Source of the DNA: GCA-2711565 sp963664245
GTDB lineage: Bacteria > Bacteroidota > Bacteroidia > Bacteroidales > GCA-2711565
Assembly: GCA_963664245.1 (NCBI GenBank)
Contig: OY760934.1
Coordinates: forward strand, 2,232,001 to 2,296,000
Reading direction: 5' to 3'
Length of the DNA: 64,000 nucleotides
This document shows positions 24,800-33,157 of this stretch, piece after piece (within the stretch, counting starts at the first letter, position 1; every line of letters begins with the position of its first letter). The notes beneath the pieces were generated by a model. The model saw only the letters and a program-made list of their open reading frames with translations, was not told where the DNA came from and ran no database searches. The position numbers and the translations under genes were made by a program.

Positions 24800-25822
24800 A
24801 TGTATTTAGGAAAAAATCCTGATAGTGTTTTTATAATAGCGGAACTTTCTGCTAATCATAATAATGATTGGAATCTAACGGTACGCACCCTTGAAGCTAT
24901 GGCCAAATCAGGGGCTAATGCTGTTAAAATACAAACATACAAACCGGAGAGTTTAACTCTTAATATGGATACAGGTTTGTTTGCTCCCCGTACCAAGGGT
25001 TTATGGAAAGGCTATACACCGTGGAAATTGTTTGAAGAAGCCGCAATGCCGTATGATTGGCAACCAAAACTAAAAAAAATTGCAGAAGATTTAGGCTTAA
25101 TCTTTTTTTCTTCACCTTTTGATAAAGCAGGTGTTGACTTTCTTGAAAATATTGATGTTTCATACTACAAAATTGCTTCAATGGAAATCACAGACATTCC
25201 ATTAATTGAATATGCTGCATCGAAAAGGAAGCCCATGATTATTTCAACCGGCGTTGCAGAAATAGAAGATATTCAATTAGCATTAGAAACATGCAAAAAG
25301 GTTGGCAATAATCAAATTACATTACTAAAATGCACTTCACAATACCCTGCATCTATTGAAGAAGCCAACTTATTGACAATACCCGATATAAAAAAACGGT
25401 TTGGAGTTAATGTTGGTGTTTCTGATCATACAATGGGTAGTATAGTACCAGTTGTTGCTGTATCTCTTGGAGCCAAAGTAATTGAAAAACATTTTATTTT
25501 AGATCGCAAGTTGGGGGGGCCGGATTTTGCTTTTTCAATGGAACCTAATGAATTTAAAGAAATGGTTGATGCTGTCAGACAAGTAGAAAAAGCGGTGGGT
25601 AAAGTAACATATTATGTTTCAGATGATGATAAAAAACATCGTCGTTCGCTTTTTGTGGTTAAAGATATTAAAGCCGGAGAAAGATTTACTGAAGAAAACA
25701 TTAGGTCTATCCGTCCGGGATATGGTTTGCATCCTAAGTATTTAAAGAGAGTATTGGGAAGGGAAGGGAAAAAAAATGTTGAGAAAGGAACACCTTTAGG
25801 TTGGGAACATATTTCTAAATAA
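24800..25822 (+). CDS. pseI: Pseudaminic acid synthase (NeuB family)
   Basis: PseI condenses the free 6-deoxy-altrose derivative with phosphoenolpyruvate to make the nine-carbon nonulosonate. The 340-residue protein opens with FIIAELSANHNNDWNLTV; the AELSANH form marks PseI rather than NeuB/LegI (AEIGxNH). It has the TIM-barrel motifs AVKIQTYKPESLTL, SSPFDKAGVDFL, VSDHTMGS and EKHFILDR, then a C-terminal SAF domain (HRRSLFVVKDIKAGERFTEE). It ends the overlapping cassette begun by pseB. Confidence 0.95.
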   Translation: MYLGKNPDSVFIIAELSANHNNDWNLTVRTLEAMAKSGANAVKIQTYKPESLTLNMDTGLFAPRTKGLWKGYTPWKLFEEAAMPYDWQPKLKKIAEDLGLIFFSSPFDKAGVDFLENIDVSYYKIASMEITDIPLIEYAASKRKPMIISTGVAEIEDIQLALETCKKVGNNQITLLKCTSQYPASIEEANLLTIPDIKKRFGVNVGVSDHTMGSIVPVVAVSLGAKVIEKHFILDRKLGGPDFAFSMEPNEFKEMVDAVRQVEKAVGKVTYYVSDDDKKHRRSLFVVKDIKAGERFTEENIRSIRPGYGLHPKYLKRVLGREGKKNVEKGTPLGWEHISK

Positions 25823-26051
25823 CAAAAATAACTCTAAATGAAATTGGGAGAGCTATAATAACGTTTTAAGCAAATTATCAATAAATTAAAAGTGTAGGTG
25901 ATAATACCTATCCATTTGAACCATATAAGCAGCAGGCATACCTGATAGAAATTACAAATATTTTTTTCAATTAATTTCTCTTGTGGGAAAAGGTAAAAAA
26001 TTACATTGCTGAACATCGATAAAAATTCAAAAATATTTCATTCAATATTAA

Positions 26052-27320
26052 ATGATAATAGAAAAAGTAAAAAAACTCATAAACAATAACTTAATCCTAT
26101 TTCAAAATCTTACCTATATTTCACTACTTGAAATATTTATTGTAGTTTCACCACTTATAACATACCCATACCTAATAAAAACGTTAGGACTTGAACTATA
26201 TGGATTAGTAATTACAGCACAGGTAATTGCAAGTTATGCAATAATTGTTGTGAATTTTGGTTTTAGAAGCATTACTGCAAAAGATATTTCAATTCACCGA
26301 GATAATATAAACAAATTATCAGAAATTATTTCTTCTATCCTTATTATTCGTTTTATTTTATGGCTTTTTTGTTTCGTAATTTATTTCATTATTATTTCTA
26401 TTATTCCATTATATAATATGCATTTACTTCTTTTTTTACTATCATTTGGCATTACATTTAATGATTTACTTTTCCCTCAGTTTTTTTTTCAGGGAATTGA
26501 AAAAATGAAGTTCATTACTTTCATAAATATTGGCATTAGTTCAATTTTTATAATTCTCATTTTTCTTTTTATTAAAGATCCAAAGGATTATTATTTAGTT
26601 CCTCTATTTAAATCAATTGGATTTATTATTGGCGGTATAATATCTCTTTATATAATATTCTTTAAAGAAAAATTGTATTTTAAGATTCCCAAATTTGACA
26701 CATTAAAAATATATTTTAAAGACGCTTCTTCAATTTTTGCGACGCAAATAATATCTTCTATTAAAGATAAATTCAGCTACATTTTAGTAGGTACTTTTGT
26801 CGGAATGAATGATGTAGTAATATATGACTTAGGTGCTAAATTTACAACACTTTTAACGAAACCTGGAGCAATATTAAGTCGGGTTCTTTTCCCTAAAATA
26901 GCCAAAGAAAGAAATTTCAAACTTTTCAAGAAATCATCATTAATTATATTAGGCCTAACCATTTTAGCTGTAATCATACTAAATATATTTCTTCCATATG
27001 TAGTTAACCTATTTCTTAATAAAAAAATTGATTTATTACCACTTAGAATTTTCTTATTCTCACCAGTATTCTTATCATTAAGTTCATTTATTGCTACAAA
27101 TAATATTATTGCATTGGGGTATAATAAATACATACTATATAGTATTATAGTAACCACGATTATATATGCTTTCTTTATTTTTTTCATGTATAGTATAAAT
27201 ATGTTACATAGTATATTTGTTTTCATTATAATAACCGTTATTTCTTACCTATCTGAGTTAGTTTATCGATTATATGTATCTAATAAAATTATAAAAAATG
27301 AAAAGGTCAGACATCTCTAA
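26052..27320 (+). CDS. wzx: Wzx-type lipid-linked oligosaccharide flippase
   Basis: The 422-residue protein is almost wholly hydrophobic, with about 12 predicted membrane helices and the MATE/MOP-like N-terminus (ITYPYLIKTLGLELYGLVITAQ, TM1-TM2 region). It would move the undecaprenyl-linked repeat unit to the periplasmic face. Base composition drops to very low GC here, unlike the housekeeping genes, as is common for Wzx/Wzy genes. The 229 bases before it hold no recognised gene. A 149-residue antisense frame within it is a shadow. Confidence 0.9.
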   Translation: MIIEKVKKLINNNLILFQNLTYISLLEIFIVVSPLITYPYLIKTLGLELYGLVITAQVIASYAIIVVNFGFRSITAKDISIHRDNINKLSEIISSILIIRFILWLFCFVIYFIIISIIPLYNMHLLLFLLSFGITFNDLLFPQFFFQGIEKMKFITFINIGISSIFIILIFLFIKDPKDYYLVPLFKSIGFIIGGIISLYIIFFKEKLYFKIPKFDTLKIYFKDASSIFATQIISSIKDKFSYILVGTFVGMNDVVIYDLGAKFTTLLTKPGAILSRVLFPKIAKERNFKLFKKSSLIILGLTILAVIILNIFLPYVVNLFLNKKIDLLPLRIFLFSPVFLSLSSFIATNNIIALGYNKYILYSIIVTTIIYAFFIFFMYSINMLHSIFVFIIITVISYLSELVYRLYVSNKIIKNEKVRHL

Positions 27321-28239
27321 TATGTTCATGCGAAATATATTTACATTTTATGTTTTCTATTTAATAAAATCTGTATATAAGTTTTTCTTTTATTATATTA
27401 TTCCTGATAAAATCGCTATTCAATATAAGTTTAGAAAAAAAATGGGATATAAGCTTGATTTAAATAACCCTGTTAATTTTAACGAAAAATTACAATGGTT
27501 AAAATTACATGATAGAAAAGACGAATATACCGATTGTGTTGATAAATTTAAGGTGAGAAATTATATTAAAAAAATATTGGGGAATGAGAGTAAAAAATAT
27601 TTAATCCCACTTGTTTTTTATACTAAAGATGTAAAAGACTTATGTATTAAGAATATGCCTGATTATCCTGTTATCATAAAATCTAACCATGATCAAGGAG
27701 GTTTTAAAATAATATGGAATAAAAATGAGGTCAATTGGCATGATATTCAAATGTTTTTCTTAAAACGATTAAAAAACAATTTTTATTGGAACAATCGAGA
27801 ATGGCCATACAAAAATGTGGAGAGAAGAATAGTTGTTGAAAAATTAATAAATGATAATGGGAATCTACCTATGGATGTGAAAATGCATTGTTTTCACGGA
27901 AAAATTAAAATAATCCAAATATCAAGATATGATAATACAGGGATAAAAAAATTCGCTTTTTTTGATATAAATCTTAATAGGATAAAAAAAGGTGTAATAG
28001 ATACAATTAATGTTAAACAATTTGGTGATATTTCTTTTAATTTTTCAAATATAAATTCAATGTTTAATATTGCTAAAAAACTATCAATGAACAAAAAATA
28101 TGTAAGAATAGATTTGTATTTGCATAACAACAATATATATATTGGTGAAATGACATTTTTTCCAACTGCTGGTTATATAAATTATTTTACTAATGATTTT
28201 TTATTAGAAATTGGTTCATGGATTAATATTAATGACTAA
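27298..28239 (+). CDS. TupA-like ATP-grasp protein
   Basis: The 313-residue protein shows the TupA-like ATP-grasp pattern: NFNEKLQWLKLHDRKDEYT, VDKFKVRNYIKK, YPVIIKSNHDQGGFKII and a C-terminal RIDLYLHNNNIYIGEMTFFPTAG. The prototype TupA acts in teichuronopeptide synthesis, so attachment of an amino acid to the polysaccharide is a reasonable inference, not a proof. The ATG at 27298 overlaps wzx by 23 bases; ATG at 27322 or 27328 is also possible, since the conserved part begins later. Followed by a 418-base gap. Confidence 0.8.
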   Translation: MKRSDISNMFMRNIFTFYVFYLIKSVYKFFFYYIIPDKIAIQYKFRKKMGYKLDLNNPVNFNEKLQWLKLHDRKDEYTDCVDKFKVRNYIKKILGNESKKYLIPLVFYTKDVKDLCIKNMPDYPVIIKSNHDQGGFKIIWNKNEVNWHDIQMFFLKRLKNNFYWNNREWPYKNVERRIVVEKLINDNGNLPMDVKMHCFHGKIKIIQISRYDNTGIKKFAFFDINLNRIKKGVIDTINVKQFGDISFNFSNINSMFNIAKKLSMNKKYVRIDLYLHNNNIYIGEMTFFPTAGYINYFTNDFLLEIGSWININD

Positions 28240-28657
28240 ACCACTATGGATTGGAAATTCATAGGTTTTCATTACGAATGGAATTCGTTTTAGCAAATAC
28301 CAAAATTCAAACAATACTCAATTTTCTAAACATCAAAAAAATTGCCCAATGAATTCATTCAGATGACAATAAGTTTTAAATTTTAAAAAATTGGATTTTG
28401 AAATTTATTTGTGATTTGATTATTGTTATTTGTAATTTCATTTTAGAAATTTATAGAAACTGAAGTAGCTGCAATGAACCGAGCTTGCGAGCTCACCGAA
28501 AGTAAATTGCAGGGTTTTAACCATTAACTTGACAATAAAGAACTTTTCATATTAATGCAAAACTTGACATATTACTAGCAACAGGTTAAAAAATAGTCAG
28601 TTTAACCTCATTGAAGCATTAAAAATAAGCCATAACCAACAAAAATATAATAAGAAT
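28240..28657. other. Gene-free region with palindromes between TupA-like and polymerase genes
   Basis: No ORF is credible in these 418 bases. At 28300-28330 and 28391-28446 there are A/T-rich blocks with loosely inverted ATTGTTTGAATTT-like words, possibly an old IVP-type element. At 28469-28512 a nested palindrome occurs: CTGCAAT pairs with ATTGCAG, enclosing GAGCT/AGCTC (28481-28485, 28490-28494). Two TTGACA hexamers lie near 28530 and 28564, but these are not Bacteroidota promoter boxes. Confidence 0.4.
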
Positions 28658-29749
28658 ATGATAAGATCTATATTTCTTTATTTAATAATAATGTTTGTTT
28701 GTATGTGGTTGACATACTGGTCAAACAAAAATAATACTAAAAAAGGTATTTTTCTTTCATACTTAATTCTATTTTTTTTTCTGGCTTTACGTTATGATAT
28801 AGGTTATGATTATAGTAGTTATGTTTATAGCATAAAGGCAATAATAAGAGAATTTAGATCGGATTCAATACCGTTTTATAATTGGGGGGATTCGGAACCT
28901 TTGTTTTCTTTTCTTTCTTTTATATTTATGGAATTCCCATATCCTCATGCTTATGTCATAGGTACATATGCGTTAATTTGGACAATTTTTATATATAAAA
29001 CATTTGATTATTATAATAATCATTCTTTAGGTATTCTAATTATATTTATTATTGGTTTTGTATTTGTTGAAATGGATCAAATGAGACAAGGAACAGCAAT
29101 TGCTGTATTCCTGTATTCAATTAGATTTATTAAAGAAAGCGATTTTAAGAAATATTTGCTATGCATTTTATTCGCAACCATAATACATTATTCTGCTCTA
29201 ATTTTAATTATTTTTTATTTTGCAAATAAATATAAACCAAAAAAAAAGTTGTATGCTATAATAATTATATTATTATTTATGTTTTTCAACTCCAATTTGA
29301 GCACGCAATGGTACGAATTTATTGTAACCAAATATATTTCACACTATTCTTTATTTGACTATAAGACAGCTAAAGCTTTAGAACAGTTTGATACAATTAA
29401 TTACAGAATACGGACAGCGTATTATTGTTTAATTTGGATTATAATTATTTACACTTTGCCTGAAAAGGACAGGGGATTAGTAAATATATTATTCATAGGA
29501 GTTGTAATATTTATTATTTCAAGTGGGGCGATGAATATAAGAAGGATGGCTAATTATCTTACTTTTACTATGAGCATATCCATCCCAATAATTATTAAAA
29601 ATAAAAGATTCAAATTAATTATAGGTGTATTAGTTTTCGGACTTTTTTTGTTTTTTATTAGAGATATGATAGTGGGCAAACACCAGGGTTGTATCCCTTA
29701 TGAATCAATTTTTTCAGAAGATTTTTTGTCAGGTAAATTAAGTTGGTAA
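28658..29749 (+). CDS. wzy: EpsG-type polysaccharide polymerase (Wzy role)
   Basis: The 363-residue membrane protein has about 10 hydrophobic helices, the EpsG-family N-terminal ALRYDIGYDYSSYVY and the DQMRQGTAIAVFLYSIRFI helix. It would polymerise flipped repeat units in the periplasm. It is the only polymerase candidate in the locus, and its neighbours wzx and glycosyltransferases support the role. GC is very low. The link specificity cannot be told from sequence. Confidence 0.88.
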   Translation: MIRSIFLYLIIMFVCMWLTYWSNKNNTKKGIFLSYLILFFFLALRYDIGYDYSSYVYSIKAIIREFRSDSIPFYNWGDSEPLFSFLSFIFMEFPYPHAYVIGTYALIWTIFIYKTFDYYNNHSLGILIIFIIGFVFVEMDQMRQGTAIAVFLYSIRFIKESDFKKYLLCILFATIIHYSALILIIFYFANKYKPKKKLYAIIIILLFMFFNSNLSTQWYEFIVTKYISHYSLFDYKTAKALEQFDTINYRIRTAYYCLIWIIIIYTLPEKDRGLVNILFIGVVIFIISSGAMNIRRMANYLTFTMSISIPIIIKNKRFKLIIGVLVFGLFLFFIRDMIVGKHQGCIPYESIFSEDFLSGKLSW

Positions 29750-29786
29750 TACTATTAATAATTAAATCATTATAAATAATATAAAA

Positions 29787-31031
29787 ATGAAAACTGTTGA
29801 TATTTTATTCAGTTCATCACTAAACAGCACAATTGGACCAACAGGTACTTTGAGAAGAATTAATAAGAACCGTGAATATTTTTTAAGTTGCGGATATAAT
29901 ATAACAATTTTTACTCCCGACAATCTATTAAATAATAAACATTCAACATTTAATTCTATAAATAGATTAAAGAAATATTCTCCAAACTTAAAAATCAAAC
30001 TTAGGAAATCAATAAAGAACCTTTTACCAAAAAGTTTTATTTTATCTTCATTATATCAATACAAACAATATGTGGGTATTAAAAAAATAACAAAAAAATA
30101 TATCTTGCTTAAAAGATCACCAGATATCATGGTTTTTCATGACTATATACAATGTTATCAATTTAACAAGATGTGTAATAATAATAATAAAAGCAAAATA
30201 GTATGTTTTTTACACTCTGATGGAAGGCCTTTCTATATGAGATTGGAAAACTTTCCAAAATTGAAGAATACTTTAGTTGAACGGCAGATGTGGAAAATTC
30301 ATAATTATCTATTAAAAAAAATAGATAAATATGTTTTTATTGCAAAAATGGGTGCACGCAATTTCATTGAATTACATCCAAATTTTGATAAAAATAAAGT
30401 TGCAATAATAATAAACGGAATTGAAGATTATACAACTAATGAACTTGCTACTATTGATTCACTTCAGATGCTAAATAATTTTAAATACAGATTTGTTTGC
30501 ACAGGAACAATTCAGAAAAGAAAAGGACAGTTTATTATATTAAAAGCACTTTGTGAAATCAGAAAAGATATATTAGAAAAAATTCATATAACTTTTATAG
30601 GTGACGGTCCAAATAAAATTATGTTGGAAGAATTCGTAAAAAATAATAATTTATCAAAAAATGTTTCATTTATAGGAAAAATTGAAAATTCAAATGTATA
30701 TAAATATCTTGCAAATAGTAATATATTCATATTAATGAGTTATAACGAAGGATTACCAATATCAATAATAGAAGCAATGAGAGCTGGCTTACCCATAATT
30801 ACAACCAATAGATCAGGAATGCCAGAGCTAGTAAAAAATAATTTTAATGGTTTATTACTAGAACCCAATATCAACCAACTAAAAAATGTACTAAATGACA
30901 TTGAAAAATATGATTGGCAAAACATGAGTAAAAATTCAAGAATCAGATTTGAAAATGAATTTATATTCGATAGAATGAAAAAAGAATATTGTGGTATGTT
31001 AAATTCAATTACTAATAGTTCAAGATTATAA
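29787..31031 (+). CDS. GT4-family glycosyltransferase
   Basis: The 414-residue GT-B protein ends with the GT4 donor-binding domain: RFVCTGTIQKRKGQFIILK, FIGDGPNK and the EX7E motif in NEGLPISIIEAMRAGLPIITT, then SGMPELV. The N-terminal half (acceptor domain) is poorly conserved and Lys/Asn-rich. It should add a sugar to the lipid-linked repeat unit on the cytoplasmic side. Donor and linkage are unknown. An IS remnant follows it. Confidence 0.88.
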   Translation: MKTVDILFSSSLNSTIGPTGTLRRINKNREYFLSCGYNITIFTPDNLLNNKHSTFNSINRLKKYSPNLKIKLRKSIKNLLPKSFILSSLYQYKQYVGIKKITKKYILLKRSPDIMVFHDYIQCYQFNKMCNNNNKSKIVCFLHSDGRPFYMRLENFPKLKNTLVERQMWKIHNYLLKKIDKYVFIAKMGARNFIELHPNFDKNKVAIIINGIEDYTTNELATIDSLQMLNNFKYRFVCTGTIQKRKGQFIILKALCEIRKDILEKIHITFIGDGPNKIMLEEFVKNNNLSKNVSFIGKIENSNVYKYLANSNIFILMSYNEGLPISIIEAMRAGLPIITTNRSGMPELVKNNFNGLLLEPNINQLKNVLNDIEKYDWQNMSKNSRIRFENEFIFDRMKKEYCGMLNSITNSSRL

Positions 31032-31082
31032 AGATTTTAAGAAATTAGTATAAAAGCTTGCAAATTATGATAGGAAAATTGT

Positions 31083-31292
31083 ACCTTCCCTAAAAATCAC
31101 CGGATGCGGAGAAACTTCCTCGCAAGGAGTATTGGTGACCAAATCAATACCATATTGGCTGCAAGCGACTTCAACTTGATGAAAAAAATCCGAAAAATCA
31201 AAGAAGAAATTTTTGACTTCATTTTTAAACTAAATATCTGGATTGAAAATCAAATTCGATGCAAAAAAATTTCTTCTTTTACAAAAAATTAG
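31083..31292 (+). pseudogene. 3' remnant of an IS5/IS1182-like transposase gene
   Basis: The frame reads KNHRMRRNFLARSIGDQINT then ILAASDFNLMKKI, the conserved C-terminus of IS5-group DDE transposases (HRMxRNFLKGxxGDxIN). It continues to a hydrophobic tail and stops at 31292. The rest of the transposase, including all DDE residues, is absent. The sequence after it, AGGGTTTTTCAGGC at about 31291-31304, may be what is left of the terminal repeat. A short ATG-start frame (31104-31292) exists but is a fragment, not a gene. Confidence 0.75.
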
Positions 31293-31342
31293 GGTTTTTC
31301 AGGCTTGACTAAATAGCAGATATTCATTTTAAATAAAACATA

Positions 31343-32203
31343 ATGAGAAAATATGGAAAAAATTTTAAAGTTTTTTTTGTTAATTTATTTTTGACATTTT
31401 ACTTTAGTTTTATAGTATTATTTTTTTCTAAAAAAAGGAAACATAAAAAATATCGCGTAAATAACAATTGTTTAGTAATTGGAAATGGCCCATCGTTAAA
31501 TGAAGACTTAAAAAAACTAATTGATTTAAATGAAAATTTAGATTATATATGTGTAAATTTTTTTGCAGAAACGAAATTATATACAAAATTTAAACCATGT
31601 GTATATGTATTTTATGATCCTTTATTTTGTAATTATGAAAATACTGAATCCAATCAAAGGATTATTAAATTGTATAATACTATAATTTCATTAACTACTT
31701 GGGAAATTATAATATTCGCTCCTTATGAATTTAAAAATACATTTATTTATAAAAATAATATTAATTCTAATATAACATTCCGTTTTTTTAGCAATATCCA
31801 AATTGAAGGTTTCGAATCTTTTATAATGTTTTGCATATCAAATTATTTAGCAATGCCCTCAGCACCAAATGTAATGATGCCGTCACTTATATATGCGATA
31901 AATAATGGTTATTCAAAAATTTATTTGGCAGGTATTGAACATTCTTTGCATAAAAATTTAATAGTTAATTTTGACTCAATACTATATGTTGAGCAAAAAC
32001 ATTTCTATAAAGAAAAAACAAAATTCAAACCTTTTATTTTAACTCCTCAACAAAAAGAACCAGCAAAAATTCATGAAGTTTTTCAGTTATGGGCTAATGT
32101 TTTTAAAGGATACTGGTTAATCAAAAAATATGCTAAAAAAAGAAACATTGAAATTCTAAACCTAACATTTTCTTCATTCATAGATGCATTCAAAAAAATT
32201 TAA
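31343..32203 (+). CDS. GT42/DUF115-like protein, candidate nonulosonate transferase
   Basis: After a hydrophobic N-terminal segment (about residues 9-30), the 286-residue protein shows CLVIGNGPSLNEDLKKL (43-59), DYICVNFFAETKLYTKFKP and VYVFYDPLFC. Later come GYSKIYLAGIEHS and a C-terminal Lys-rich helix. This order resembles GT42 sialyltransferases such as CstII (GNGPSL; RCNQFYFED; FYNPSLF; GYKEIYLSGIDFY) and the DUF115 transferases used for pseudaminic acid on flagellin. With a pseI cassette in the same locus, transfer of the CMP-nonulosonate is an attractive role. Likeness is by eye and remote, so confidence is moderate. Confidence 0.5.
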   Translation: MRKYGKNFKVFFVNLFLTFYFSFIVLFFSKKRKHKKYRVNNNCLVIGNGPSLNEDLKKLIDLNENLDYICVNFFAETKLYTKFKPCVYVFYDPLFCNYENTESNQRIIKLYNTIISLTTWEIIIFAPYEFKNTFIYKNNINSNITFRFFSNIQIEGFESFIMFCISNYLAMPSAPNVMMPSLIYAINNGYSKIYLAGIEHSLHKNLIVNFDSILYVEQKHFYKEKTKFKPFILTPQQKEPAKIHEVFQLWANVFKGYWLIKKYAKKRNIEILNLTFSSFIDAFKKI

Positions 32204-32219
32204 ATAAATGGTATTAACC

Positions 32220-32306
32220 CCAAAGCAAGCTTTGGAAACATTATTCCGCAGCAAAGCTATGGGGAATTATATCACTCCTTCTCGTCCGCCAAAGCGAACA
32301 CGAAGG
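32220..32306. repeat. Cluster of three intergenic palindromes
   Basis: CCAAAGC-AA-GCTTTGG (32220-32235) is a perfect hairpin. ATTCC...GGAAT (32243-32267) encloses AGC/GCT. CCTTC...GAAGG (32277-32306) encloses CGC/GCG around CAAA. GC content is higher than in the neighbouring genes, as in REP-type repeats. Confidence 0.6.
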
Positions 32307-32383
32307 AGGATTAAAATCAATATAAATCTAATAGATGCAATAACATTTATACTACCAAGGGTATAAGTTTTAAATTATAGACA

Positions 32384-33157
32384 ATGAATGTTCAACGTTA
32401 TCGAATAGGTAAAACATCTATCTCTGTCACAAGCCCCAATGATACAATTCAACGTATCGAAAAGGCTTTGGAAAACAAAATGAATACTTACATATGTGTG
32501 TCTAACCCACGCACAGTCGTACATGCCAACAAACATACAGATTATTTGGAAGTAATGCATAACTCATACATGAATCTTCCTGATGCAGAACCTATAATCT
32601 GGGCAGCTCGTTTATGGGGACTTAAAAATGTTAAAAGAACAATGGGGCCATATTTATTTAAAGACATGCTTTCAAAACCATCTAGTGGGATTAATCATTA
32701 TTTGTTAGGTGATACAAACGAGACTTTAGATAAATTAAAAAATCTATTTCTAACAAAATACAATTCTAGAATTGTTGGGGTACATTCCCCTCCCTTTTGT
32801 TCATTAGACCAATACGATTATAAGCATATAGCAAATTTAATAAATAATAGTGGGGCTAATATTGTATGGCTATCTTTAAGATCGCCAAAGCAAGATTTTT
32901 TTGCAGTAAATTTATTACCTTATTTAAATAATAAAATATGTATTGGAGTAGGTGCTGCATTTCGTTTTAATCTTGGAGAATATAAAATGGCACCTACAAT
33001 TATAAAAAAATTAGGATTAATGGGATTATTCTGGGGGAAAAAAAGTCAAAAATTTTTCCCTTTTCTTTTCGGTTATTTTAAAGATAATGTACCTTATATC
33101 TTTTTACTCCTGAAAATCATAATTAAACGAATATCTGGGAAAAAATATTATGAATAA
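32384..33157 (+). CDS. WecG/TagA/CpsF-family glycosyltransferase (GT26)
   Basis: These enzymes transfer a HexNAc-type sugar, often ManNAc or its uronate, to a lipid-linked acceptor at the membrane. The 257-residue protein has NPRTVVHANK, the acidic LPDAEPIIWAARLWG (usually PDG), RTMGPYLFKDM, LSLRSPKQDFF (GSPKQE motif) and GVGAAFRFNLGEYKMAP. A basic C-terminal helix likely binds the membrane. It overlaps the next gene by 8 bases. The fold is sure; the donor sugar is not. Confidence 0.88.
   Translation: MNVQRYRIGKTSISVTSPNDTIQRIEKALENKMNTYICVSNPRTVVHANKHTDYLEVMHNSYMNLPDAEPIIWAARLWGLKNVKRTMGPYLFKDMLSKPSSGINHYLLGDTNETLDKLKNLFLTKYNSRIVGVHSPPFCSLDQYDYKHIANLINNSGANIVWLSLRSPKQDFFAVNLLPYLNNKICIGVGAAFRFNLGEYKMAPTIIKKLGLMGLFWGKKSQKFFPFLFGYFKDNVPYIFLLLKIIIKRISGKKYYE

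Noticed and set aside
26777..27226. 149-residue antisense frame within wzx
   Set aside because: It is the reverse of a membrane-protein gene, has no homology-like motifs and no promoter; frames of this kind are expected opposite AT-rich hydrophobic genes.
28528..28575. Two TTGACA hexamers as sigma-70 promoters
   Set aside because: Bacteroidota primary sigma factor uses TTG/TAnnTTTG; the hexamers have no matching -7 box.
31104..31292. 62-residue ORF as a small gene
   Set aside because: It is the tail of a transposase gene; the frame continues upstream of the ATG with transposase-like residues.
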